DNA of 9,225 nucleotides from contig DASSKF010000009.1 of NCBI GenBank assembly GCA_035690725.1, positions 1 through 9,225 of the forward strand. Direction: 5' to 3'. This document shows, one piece after another, positions 1 through 6,194 of this stretch (the first letter of the stretch is position 1; each line of letters begins with the position of its first letter). The translations under genes and the position numbers were made by a program. This DNA is from DASSKF01 sp035690725 (GTDB taxonomy: Bacteria; Actinomycetota; Actinomycetes; Actinomycetales; Dermatophilaceae). The notes beneath the pieces are model-generated. The model was not told where the DNA came from. It did not search any database and saw nothing but the letters and a program-made list of their open reading frames with translations.

Positions 1-887
1 AGCTGGTGCGTGCCGAGGGCGGCTGGGACGCCGTCGAGCGGGGCATCGAGGCGCACAGCCGGCAGCTCGTGGGGTCGCACGGGTGGCTCGCGGCCGCCGG
101 CTACTACGAGCTGGGCGAGGTCCGCCGGCTGCGCGGCGACCCCGAGGGCGCGCGCCGCGCGTTCGGGCTGGTGCGCGCGCTCGGCGACGACCCGCAACCC
201 GGCGCCGCGCTCCTCCTGGCATCGGCGGGCGACGTGCCGGGGGCCCTGGCCGAGCTGCAGGCCTCGCTCGCCGGACGCGACCGGCTCGGGCGCGCCCGGC
301 TGCTGCTCCCGGCGGTGGAGGTCGCGCTGGAAGCCGGCGAGCCGGCATACGCCGCCGTGCTGGCCGACGAGCTGGAGGCGATCGCGGCCTTCCACGACAG
401 CCCCGGCCTGCGGGCACGGGCCCAGCAGGCCCGCGCCCTGCTGCACCTGCGTTCCGGCCGGCCGTCCGACGCGCTGCCGCTGCTCGACGGGGCGGCCCGG
501 ACCTACCGGGAGCAGCGGTTCCGCCACGCCTCCGCCGCGGTGCACGAGCTCCTCGCGCAGGCGCACCGCGAGCTCGGGCACGAGCCCACGGCGGCAGCGG
601 AGGAGGCGACCGCCCTCGCGATCTACCGCCAGCTCGGGGCCGGGCCCGACGTCCGGCGGCTGTCCCGCGAGGAGGCCCCGGGCGGCCTGTCCCCGCGCGA
701 GCTGCAGGTCCTCGCCTGCATCGCCTCGGGAGCCGGCAACCGCGCCGTGGCCCACCACCTCGTCATCAGCGAGAAGACGGTCAGCCGCCACCTCGCCAAC
801 ATCTACCTCAAGCTCGGCGTCGGCAGCCGCACCGCTGCCGCCGCGTGGGCGCACGAGCACGGCATCGCGCCCGCGTCCGTGGACTGA
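1..887 (+). CDS. LuxR-family transcriptional regulator, C-terminal part (5' end outside window)
   Basis: The open frame enters from the left edge (first whole codon at base 3) and stops with TGA at 885-887, so the true start is not visible. Counting from the GTG at base 6 (293 residues), residues about 30-215 are Ala/Leu/Arg-rich helical repeats of TPR-like character, such as ALAELQASLAG and ALLHLRSGRPSDALPLLDGA. Residues about 227-288 form a GerE/LuxR HTH: LSPRELQVLACIASG, then the recognition helix region ISEKTVSRHLANIYLKLGV and SRTAAAAWA. No response-regulator receiver domain is visible in this part. Similar proteins carry an N-terminal signalling or ATPase region, but that would lie outside the window. 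It probably binds DNA and controls nearby genes; the methyltransferase gene 172 nt downstream, with two dyads in its leader, is the obvious candidate target (inference). DNA-binding role is confident; ligand and regulon are unknown. Confidence 0.9.
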   Translation, partial: LVRAEGGWDAVERGIEAHSRQLVGSHGWLAAAGYYELGEVRRLRGDPEGARRAFGLVRALGDDPQPGAALLLASAGDVPGALAELQASLAGRDRLGRARLLLPAVEVALEAGEPAYAAVLADELEAIAAFHDSPGLRARAQQARALLHLRSGRPSDALPLLDGAARTYREQRFRHASAAVHELLAQAHRELGHEPTAAAEEATALAIYRQLGAGPDVRRLSREEAPGGLSPRELQVLACIASGAGNRAVAHHLVISEKTVSRHLANIYLKLGVGSRTAAAAWAHEHGIAPASVD

Positions 888-916
888 GCTCCCGGGGGTC
901 GGCCCACCGCTGCACC

Positions 917-935
917 GTCCGCCCCACCGGCGGAC
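917..935 (+). terminator. Possible hairpin terminator after the LuxR gene
   Basis: A perfect 7-bp GC-rich stem (GTCCGCC at 917-923, GGCGGAC at 929-935) encloses a 5-nt loop, 29 nt past the LuxR stop codon. No T-run follows, so it could be an actinobacterial I-shaped terminator or a chance hairpin in high-GC DNA. Confidence 0.3.
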
Positions 936-994
936 CGCCGAATGCACGTTCTGCCCGATGTGCCGGCGCCCGCCCCCGCCCTAGCGTCGCGGCT

Positions 995-1036
995 GTGGAC
1001 CAGTCGTCCACGCCGGGACCCATCCCCGGTCCCGGC
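995..1036 (+). promoter_or_regulatory. Two adjacent perfect inverted repeats upstream of the methyltransferase gene (operator or leader structure)
   Basis: Dyad 1 is GTGGAC (995-1000), a 5-nt spacer, and GTCCAC (1006-1011). Dyad 2 is GCCGGGACC (1012-1020), a 7-nt spacer, and GGTCCCGGC (1028-1036). They abut with no gap, and their centres (1003 and 1024) are 21 bp apart, about two helical turns. The block ends 23 nt before the first ATG of the methyltransferase gene. Dimeric HTH regulators such as LuxR types bind dyads of this size, and such a regulator is encoded immediately upstream, so operator function is a reasonable inference. A weak -10-like TAGCGT lies at 982-987, with no convincing -35. 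If transcription starts just after it, the dyads would be at or just after the start site or form tandem RNA hairpins. Confidence 0.45.
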
Positions 1037-1059
1037 CCACCAGCAGCGCACGGGAGCGC

Positions 1060-2166
1060 ATGATGACCACCACCGATCCCACCCTGGCGACAGCCCCCTC
1101 GACGGCGACCACGGCCGAACCGAGCCGTCCCGAACCGGACCCGGGCGAGCGAATGGTCCAGGTTCTCAACGACGCCGCCATCTGCCTGCTCGGCGGACTC
1201 GGCCACGACACCGGCCTGTTCGACACCCTCGCCGCACTCCCGTGGGCCACCAGCCAGCAGATCGCCGACGCCGCCGGGCTGGACGAGCGGTATGTCCGGG
1301 AGTGGCTCGGTGGCGTGGTGACCGGCGGCCTCGTCGACTACCGCCCCGACAACGTCACCTACCGGCTACGCGAGGGGTACGCACCCTTGCTCACCGGCAC
1401 CGGCCCCGACAACCTGGCCCGCACCCTGTCGATGCTCACCCTGTTGAGCGGGGTCGCCCCCGCGGTGGTCGAGAAGTTCCGCACCGGTGGGGGACTCGGT
1501 TACGCCGACTACCCGGGCTTCCACGAGGTCCAGGCCGCCGACAGCGGCGCCGTCAACGACGCCTCCCTGGTCGACACGATCATCCCCGTCACCGGGCTGG
1601 TCCCCCTCCTGCGGGAGGGGCTCGACGTGGCCGACTACGGCTGTGGCCAGGGGCACGCGATCAACCTGCTGGCGCGCGAGTTTCCCGCCAGCCGGTTCAC
1701 CGGCCTCGACTTCGAGCAGGAGGCCGTCGACGCCGCCCGTGCCGAGGCGGCCGCCTGGGGACTGCCCAACGCACGCTTCGAGGTTCGCGACGTGGCCACG
1801 GAGGGTGAGCACGCGGCATACGACCTCGTCACGGCGTTCGACACGATCCACGACCAGGCGCACCCGGCACAGGTGCTGGCGAACATCCGGCGCGCGCTGC
1901 GGCCCGGCGGCACCTTCCTGATGGTGGACATCCAGGCCTCCAGCCACCTCGAGCAGAACCTCGAGCTGCCCTGGGCCAGCTTTCTCTACGCCGTCTCCAC
2001 CACCCACTGCATGTCGGTGTCCCTCGCGCAGGGCGGCGAGGCGCTGGGGACGGTGTGGGGTGTCGAGCAGGCCCAGCAGATGCTGCGCGACGCGGGGTTC
2101 CGCGAGGTCACCGTGCACGAGATCGAGGACGACCCGTTCAACGTCTACGTGGTCAGCCGGGTGTAG
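1060..2166 (+). CDS. Rv2258c-like SAM-dependent methyltransferase with N-terminal winged helix
   Basis: The 368-residue product has a Thr/Pro-rich N-terminal tail (about 1-30). A winged-helix segment follows (about 33-105; LNDAAICLLGGLGHDTGLFD, ERYVREWLGGVVTGGLVDY). The class I methyltransferase fold occupies about 160-368. SAM-binding motif I is VADYGCGQGHA (190-200), D217 ends strand 2 (TGLD), RDVAT is at 243-247, and a DTIHDQAHP loop is at 261-269. The whole chain matches the pattern of the mycobacterial Rv2258c family, which has been annotated both as methyltransferase and as possible regulator. The substrate is unknown. ATGATG offers two starts: GGGAG (1052-1056) is 3 nt from the ATG at 1060 but 6 nt from the ATG at 1063, so the second may be used (367 residues). 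The gene lies 172 nt after the LuxR-type gene and may be its target. It is followed by a strong hairpin shared with a convergent gene. Confidence 0.92.
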   Translation: MMTTTDPTLATAPSTATTAEPSRPEPDPGERMVQVLNDAAICLLGGLGHDTGLFDTLAALPWATSQQIADAAGLDERYVREWLGGVVTGGLVDYRPDNVTYRLREGYAPLLTGTGPDNLARTLSMLTLLSGVAPAVVEKFRTGGGLGYADYPGFHEVQAADSGAVNDASLVDTIIPVTGLVPLLREGLDVADYGCGQGHAINLLAREFPASRFTGLDFEQEAVDAARAEAAAWGLPNARFEVRDVATEGEHAAYDLVTAFDTIHDQAHPAQVLANIRRALRPGGTFLMVDIQASSHLEQNLELPWASFLYAVSTTHCMSVSLAQGGEALGTVWGVEQAQQMLRDAGFREVTVHEIEDDPFNVYVVSRV

Positions 2167-2182
2167 CCGGTCGGCCGACAAC

Positions 2183-2222
2183 CTGGAACATCCGTGTCGC
2201 CAGGACGACACGGATGTTCCAG
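2183..2222. terminator. Bidirectional hairpin terminator between convergent genes
   Basis: A perfect 17-bp stem (CTGGAACATCCGTGTCG at 2183-2199 pairing with 2206-2222) encloses a 6-nt loop. It lies 16 nt after the methyltransferase stop and 36 nt beyond the stop of the convergent minus-strand gene. No T-run flanks either arm, so it is an I-shaped rather than canonical terminator. Its length, perfection and placement in a convergent gap support a two-way terminator. Confidence 0.75.
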
Positions 2223-2258
2223 CTTCCCGGCCCGTTGGGACCCCGCTCCACGCCGGGG

Positions 2259-4259
2259 TCAGCGCATCCGGAAGTCGTAGGCCTCCGGGACCGGCTCACC
2301 GGGGCGGGTTGCGCTCCACAGGTCGCTCAGTGCCGTGTCCCCCTCCCGCAGGTCCGGTATGACGACCTCGCTCGCCAGGACGGCCTCCACCCGGTCGGCG
2401 TCCCCTGCGGCTGCGGCCGCCCGCGCCTCGAGCAGGCGCACGCGGCCCAGGCGGCGGACCTGCTCCGGCGCCGCGTCGACCAGCGCGAGCGCGGCCGTGC
2501 CGTCACCCGCGTCGAGGGCGGCGGCGACCGCCTCGAACAGCAACGAGCGCTCGCCCGGAACGAGTCGGGCTGCGCGGGCGAGCAGCTCGGCGGCCTCCGC
2601 GGATCGCCCCTGCTCGCCGGAGATCCGGCCCAGCCCGCGCAGGGCCCAGGCCGTGGTCACGTCGGCGAGGGAGGCCTCGTAGTGCCTTCGGGCCCCGTCG
2701 AGGTCGCCGCCCGCGTGTGCGATCACCGCGAGGTGGTAGTCGCGCGCCCAGCACGGGTCGCACCGGGACAGCAGCTCCGGCCAGGCTCGCCCGGCCACGT
2801 AGGAGACGGGCGGGGTCTGCGGGTCGGCCTCTCGCAGGGCGTCGTTCGCCGCCGAGCCACCCGTCAGCACCGCGCGCCACAGCTCCTGCTCGGCGCCCAT
2901 CGTGTCGGCAGCGAAGGGCACCCCCGCGCCGGTGGGCAGGGAGGCGCTGCGGGTCGGCATACCGCTCGGTCCCGTGTCGTGGGAGCGCAGCTCGGCCTCG
3001 AGCGCACCCCAGCCGCTCCCCCGGCAGAGCAGCTCCCCGGGCGGGAGGTCGGCGGCGGCCTCCGCCACGGCCACGGCCTCGGCCAGCGCGGGCGGCGGGG
3101 CGAGGGCGTCGATGCGGTCGGTGAGGTGGGCCGCGGCGGCGGACCAGTCGCCGTGGGCCAGCGCCGGGTCGGCGGCCACGTCGCCGTACGCCTCCACCCA
3201 GGACCAGCTGGCGCCGGCGGGCATCCACAGGTGCTGGTGCTGGGTGGCGGCCAGGCCCGCCTGGATCTCCAGGTAGTCACCGGCGCCCGGCGACAGCCAA
3301 CGCTGCCAGCGGCGCCCGCCGGTGCCGCGACCCCAGCAGAACATCTTGCGGCCGCGGAGGCGCTCGGTGGACACCTGCCCGAGGCCGTGGCCCGACGAGT
3401 CCACCGCGGCCACCCACGGACGCTGCCGCCCGCCGTCGACGTCGTAGAAGTAGTCGGCCGCGTGCTCCAGCCGGGTCGGCCAGGTCGCGTCGACGCCGTC
3501 GTGCACCGGGACCGGGGCGACGCGCACCCGGCCGTCGTAGGAGGTCGCGTAGGCCCGCGTCGCGGGGGCGAGCACCCGCACGTCCTCCGCCTCGGGGACG
3601 GCGGCGTTGGACCACCAGTACATCGGCACCGCGTCCGGACCGGGGTTCTGGATCCGCACGTGGACCCACAGGGCACGCGAGCCCGGGGGCAGCCGGAGGT
3701 CGACCTGGTAGACCACTCCGCGGACCCGCTCGAGCTCCCACATCCGCAGCAGCCGGTGCCCCTCGGTCGTGGTCACGGTCGCCGCGTGCAGGGCCGAGCA
3801 CGTCTGCGGGGAGTGGCCGCGGGTGCCGATGTTCCACTCCAGGCCCCCGGCGAACCATGCGTTGCGCAGCCCGAAGTTGGCCGGCTGCACGGTGGCGTTG
3901 CGGTGCAGCAGCTCCCGCCCGGAGGCGGTGTCGGTCAGCGACCAGACCCGGCCGCCGAGCTGCGGGAGCACCTCGGCGCGCAGGTGCTCGTTCTCCAGGA
4001 CGACGCAGGTCAGGTCGGTCTCGACCCGGTCGCGGCCGTAGCGGTCCTGCAGGAGGTAGGGGTACATCGAGCGCGGGTGGCCGAAGGAGGCGCCCTCGGC
4101 GAGCCCGGCCGGGACGTCGGCCAGCTCGAACGGCGCCTCGAGCATGGCGTCCACCGGCGGGAGCGGGTCCTCCCCCGCCAGTGGTGCGCACGGCAGCCGC
4201 AGCGTGGTGACCCGCAGCGTGTCCTCGTCGGTGACGTCGGCGCGACCGGCGCCGCTCAC
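2259..4259 (-). CDS. DUF5107 domain protein with TPR-like C-terminus
   Basis: I read 666 residues from a GTG at 4259-4257, chosen because GGGAG (4271-4267) sits 7 nt upstream. The frame stays open farther upstream, but only by crossing the tRNA gene and its terminator. Residues about 40-355 match DUF5107, a beta-sandwich domain related to galactose mutarotase-like folds: VVLENEHLRAEVLPQLGGRV (87-106), FAGGLEWNIGTRGHS (136-150), MYWWSNAAVPEAEDVRVLAP (213-232) and YLEIQAGLAATQHQHLWMPA (329-348). Residues about 500-625 are helical TPR-like repeats (AHAGGDLDGARRHYEASL, GRSAEAAELLARAARLVPGE). The C-terminus YDFRMR resembles endings seen in this family. No signal peptide or membrane helix is visible, so it should be cytosolic. 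The molecular function is not established; sugar or glycoside metabolism is suggested by the fold and by usual family contexts, but no sugar gene lies beside it here. It stands alone, convergent to the methyltransferase gene. Confidence 0.88.
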   Translation of the reverse strand: MSGAGRADVTDEDTLRVTTLRLPCAPLAGEDPLPPVDAMLEAPFELADVPAGLAEGASFGHPRSMYPYLLQDRYGRDRVETDLTCVVLENEHLRAEVLPQLGGRVWSLTDTASGRELLHRNATVQPANFGLRNAWFAGGLEWNIGTRGHSPQTCSALHAATVTTTEGHRLLRMWELERVRGVVYQVDLRLPPGSRALWVHVRIQNPGPDAVPMYWWSNAAVPEAEDVRVLAPATRAYATSYDGRVRVAPVPVHDGVDATWPTRLEHAADYFYDVDGGRQRPWVAAVDSSGHGLGQVSTERLRGRKMFCWGRGTGGRRWQRWLSPGAGDYLEIQAGLAATQHQHLWMPAGASWSWVEAYGDVAADPALAHGDWSAAAAHLTDRIDALAPPPALAEAVAVAEAAADLPPGELLCRGSGWGALEAELRSHDTGPSGMPTRSASLPTGAGVPFAADTMGAEQELWRAVLTGGSAANDALREADPQTPPVSYVAGRAWPELLSRCDPCWARDYHLAVIAHAGGDLDGARRHYEASLADVTTAWALRGLGRISGEQGRSAEAAELLARAARLVPGERSLLFEAVAAALDAGDGTAALALVDAAPEQVRRLGRVRLLEARAAAAAGDADRVEAVLASEVVIPDLREGDTALSDLWSATRPGEPVPEAYDFRMR

Positions 4260-4328
4260 GTGTCCGCTCCCACGCCGCCACCCTCTCCCACCGCACGAGC
4301 GGCCGACAAGACGGGTCACGAGCAGCAG

Positions 4329-4357
4329 AAAAGCGGCCCGGCCGGTGCCGGACCGCT
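4329..4357 (-). terminator. Intrinsic terminator of tRNA-Leu
   Basis: Read on the minus strand, AGCGGTCCGGC (4357-4347) pairs with GCCGGGCCGCT (4342-4332) across a 4-nt loop, giving 11 bp with one G-U wobble. It runs directly into TTTT (4332-4329). On the plus strand the wobble becomes a C-A mismatch, which fixes the orientation. It begins 18 nt past the CCA end of tRNA-Leu and separates it from the DUF5107 gene. Confidence 0.85.
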
Positions 4358-4375
4358 CATCGCCACGTGTCGTGC

Positions 4376-4462
4376 TGGTGCGCGAGGGGGGAGTTGAACC
4401 CCCACGCCCTTTCGGGCACACGGACCTGAACCGTGCGCGTCTGCCTATTCCGCCACTCGCGC
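4376..4462 (-). tRNA. tRNA-Leu (anticodon CAG)
   Basis: The minus-strand sequence folds as a class II tRNA of 87 nt including an encoded CCA. The acceptor stem is GCGCGAG (4462-4456) with CTCGCGC (4386-4380), followed by discriminator A (4379) and CCA (4378-4376). The anticodon stem-loop is CACGG-TTCAGGT-CCGTG with CAG at 4428-4426. The long variable arm has GCCC-GAAA-GGGC, and the T arm is GGGGG-TTCAACT-CCCCC. It reads CTG, the dominant leucine codon throughout this window. It is divergent from fhaA. From memory, M. tuberculosis also has a tRNA-Leu(CAG) gene close to fhaA, so the neighbourhood may be conserved. Confidence 0.97.
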
Positions 4463-4472
4463 GCGCCCCCAC

Positions 4473-4502
4473 AGTGTGCTGCACCGGACCGGCCAAGTCC
4501 AA
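4473..4502 (-). promoter_or_regulatory. Candidate promoter of tRNA-Leu
   Basis: On the minus strand a TTGGAC (4502-4497) and a CACACT (4478-4473) are separated by 18 nt. The latter ends 10 nt before the mature 5' end of the tRNA. Each hexamer matches its sigma-70-type consensus at only three positions, so placement is the main support. Confidence 0.3.
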
Positions 4503-4610
4503 ACCGGGTGGGTCCGGAGCGGTCGCGCGGCAGCCACAGCTGGGAAGGAAGCGCCAAACGGTAACACGCGCCGCACCACGGGGAGAACGTCCTCACCCAG
4601 CCGGGCCGGT

Positions 4611-4616
4611 TACGAT
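4611..4616 (+). promoter_or_regulatory. Candidate -10 element for the fhaA operon
   Basis: TACGAT fits the actinobacterial TAnnnT pattern and lies 45 nt before the fhaA GTG, in the 199-nt gap shared with the divergent tRNA. No good TTGACA-like -35 is seen 16-18 nt upstream. The hexamer overlaps a self-complementary CGATCGATCG (4613-4622). Confidence 0.35.
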
Positions 4617-4661
4617 CGATCGGTCCACCCAGGGGCCGGGAACCGAGGTGAAGGAGGGCGT

Positions 4662-5663
4662 GTGGGCCTGTTCGACAAGCTCGAGCAATCGGTCGAGCGA
4701 GCCGTCAACGGCGTCTTCGCGCGCGCCTTCCGCTCCGAGGTGCAGCCCGTCGAGATCGCCTCGGCCATGCGCCGCGCGATGGACGACCGGGCGGCCGTGG
4801 TGGGCCGGGGACGCACGATCGTCCCCAACCTGTTCACCGTCGAGCTGTCGGACACCGACTACGACCGGCTCACGTCCTACGCCGAGGGGCTGACCGACGA
4901 GCTGGTCGCCTCGGCCCAGGAGCATGCCGAGAGCCAGCGCTACACGCCCGGTGGGCCGCTCGACGTCGAGTTCATCGCCGACGAGGAGCTGGAGACCGGC
5001 GTCTTCCGGCTGCGTCCCGCCAGCGGCCGCCCGCGCCGATCGGATCGTGACGACGAGCAGCCGGCGGCCGGGCACACCGGTGCCGGGCACACCGGTGCGG
5101 GGCAGCCCCGCGCCGCCGCACCCACGGCACGCCCGGCGCCGCCGCACGCTCCCGCCACCGCGGGGGCCGCCGCAGCCGCTGCGGCCGTCGCTGCCGGCGC
5201 CCGCACCAGCCGGCCCGGGGAGGACGAGTACGCAGCGGACCCGAGCGACGCCCGCGACGGGCACGGGGCCTGGGGCCGCCAGGCCGCCCCGGACGCGCCA
5301 GGCCGCAGCGACGACACGGTGTTCCAGCCGCCGGAGGGCGCCCGCCCACCGCGCCGCCGCGCGGAGGACCGGCCGTGGCTGGAGATCGACGGCCAGCGCT
5401 ACCCCCTCATGGGCGCGCACACCGTGCTCGGGCGGGACGGCTCGGCCGACATCGTGCTGGACGACCCGGGGATCTCGCGCCGGCACAGCGAGGTCCGGGT
5501 GACGCACGACGGACCGCACCTCGTGGCGACCATCCGCGACCTCAGCTCGACGAACGGCACCTTCGTGGACGGCGAGCGCATCCGCAGCCACCGGCTCGGC
5601 GACGGGGACCAGCTGACTCTCGGGCGCACGCGGGTCACGTTCCACGCCTCCGGGCGGAAGTGA
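4662..5663 (+). CDS. fhaA: FhaA: DUF3662 and FHA domain phosphothreonine-binding protein
   Basis: The product is 333 residues from a GTG at 4662, preceded by AAGGAGG (4651-4657). The N-terminus GLFDKLEQSVERAVNGVFA is the classic FhaA start, so earlier in-frame starts towards the tRNA are not needed. Residues 1-118 are the DUF3662 domain. Residues 120-237 are a low-complexity linker rich in Ala, Pro, Gly and Arg, with a GHTGA duplication and a polyalanine run. Residues 238-333 are an FHA domain: LGRDG (256-260), SRRH (272-275) and SSTNGT (295-300) hold the conserved Gly-Arg, Ser, His and Asn-Gly that contact phosphothreonine. In mycobacteria FhaA is a PknB substrate, binds the pseudokinase domain of MviN and modulates peptidoglycan synthesis at the poles and septum; the same role here is inferred from domain match and synteny. 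It is cytosolic, with no membrane segment. First gene of the operon. Confidence 0.96.
   Translation: MGLFDKLEQSVERAVNGVFARAFRSEVQPVEIASAMRRAMDDRAAVVGRGRTIVPNLFTVELSDTDYDRLTSYAEGLTDELVASAQEHAESQRYTPGGPLDVEFIADEELETGVFRLRPASGRPRRSDRDDEQPAAGHTGAGHTGAGQPRAAAPTARPAPPHAPATAGAAAAAAAVAAGARTSRPGEDEYAADPSDARDGHGAWGRQAAPDAPGRSDDTVFQPPEGARPPRRRAEDRPWLEIDGQRYPLMGAHTVLGRDGSADIVLDDPGISRRHSEVRVTHDGPHLVATIRDLSSTNGTFVDGERIRSHRLGDGDQLTLGRTRVTFHASGRK
5067..5096 (+). repeat. Perfect 15-bp tandem duplication in the fhaA linker
   Basis: GCCGGGCACACCGGT occurs twice without a gap (5067-5081 and 5082-5096). It is in frame and encodes a repeated GHTGA in the disordered linker of FhaA (residues about 137-146). This looks like a slippage duplication. 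Confidence 0.9.
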
Positions 5664-5675
5664 GCCGGGGTTCGC

Positions 5676-6185
5676 ATGAGTGAGCTCACCATCACCGTCA
5701 TCCGGCTGGGCCTGCTGATCCTGCTCTGGGCCTTCATCCTCAGCGTCGTCGGCGTCCTGCGGGGCGACCTCTACGGGACCCGGGTGATCACCCGTACCGC
5801 CAAGCGCAGCAACGCCAAGCAGCCGCCCGGCGCCCGCTCCCGGCAGAATGCGCCGACCCCCGCCGAGCGTCGCCGCGAGCAGCGTCCCGCCCCCCGCGGA
5901 CCGCAGCACCTCACCGTGGTCGAGGGGTCGATGCGGGGCACCAGCGTCCCGTTGCGCGACAACCTGCTCATCGGCCGCAACCCCGAGTGCAGCCTGTCCC
6001 TGGGTGACGACTTCGCCAGCGGCCGGCACGCTCGCCTCTACCGCCGCGACGACGCGTGGTTCGTCGACGACCTGGGCTCCACCAACGGCACCTTCGTCGG
6101 CAACCAGCGGGTCGAGGAGGGTGCCCGCGTCGACACCGGCTCGCGCATCCGCATCGGCCAGACCGTCCTCGAGCTGCGGAAGTAA
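5676..6185 (+). CDS. fhaB: FhaB (FipA-like): membrane-anchored FHA protein
   Basis: The product is 169 residues from an ATG 12 nt after the fhaA stop; only a weak GGGG (5667-5670) precedes it, so translation may depend on coupling. Residues 6-28 are a single hydrophobic helix (ITVIRLGLLILLWAFILSVV), typical of FhaB, followed by a basic segment (36-76). Residues about 78-169 form the FHA domain with LIGR (98-101), SGRH (115-118) and STNGT (135-139), all key phosphothreonine contacts retained. The FHA domain should face the cytoplasm. In M. tuberculosis the orthologue (FipA) is phosphorylated by PknA and links to FtsZ/FtsQ; a role as a phospho-dependent adaptor for division or cell-wall machinery is inferred here. 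The order fhaA-fhaB-pstP agrees with the canonical cluster. Confidence 0.96.
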   Translation: MSELTITVIRLGLLILLWAFILSVVGVLRGDLYGTRVITRTAKRSNAKQPPGARSRQNAPTPAERRREQRPAPRGPQHLTVVEGSMRGTSVPLRDNLLIGRNPECSLSLGDDFASGRHARLYRRDDAWFVDDLGSTNGTFVGNQRVEEGARVDTGSRIRIGQTVLELRK

Positions 6186-6194
6186 CCACTCCCC

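Noticed and set aside
942..1808. A second plus-strand frame overlapping the methyltransferase gene.
   Set aside because: Its Arg/Pro-rich translation has no recognisable domain, and the overlapping frame has a full SAM-methyltransferase match.
2055..4397. A 780-codon plus-strand open frame opposite the DUF5107 gene.
   Set aside because: It overlaps the methyltransferase 3' end, runs through both the convergent terminator and the tRNA terminator, and reads as Arg/Gly/Val-rich noise.
4376..4462. tRNA gene as an attachment site for an integrated element.
   Set aside because: No integrase gene and no second copy of the tRNA 3' end is visible in the window; flanking genes are chromosomal in character.
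4260..4502. An N-terminal extension of the DUF5107 protein to an in-frame ATG at 4502.
   Set aside because: It would translate the tRNA-Leu gene and its terminator; the GTG at 4259 has a good Shine-Dalgarno.
4476..4661. An earlier in-frame ATG (4476) for fhaA.
   Set aside because: The family-typical N-terminus begins at the GTG at 4662 just after AAGGAGG, and the extension overlaps the promoter region.
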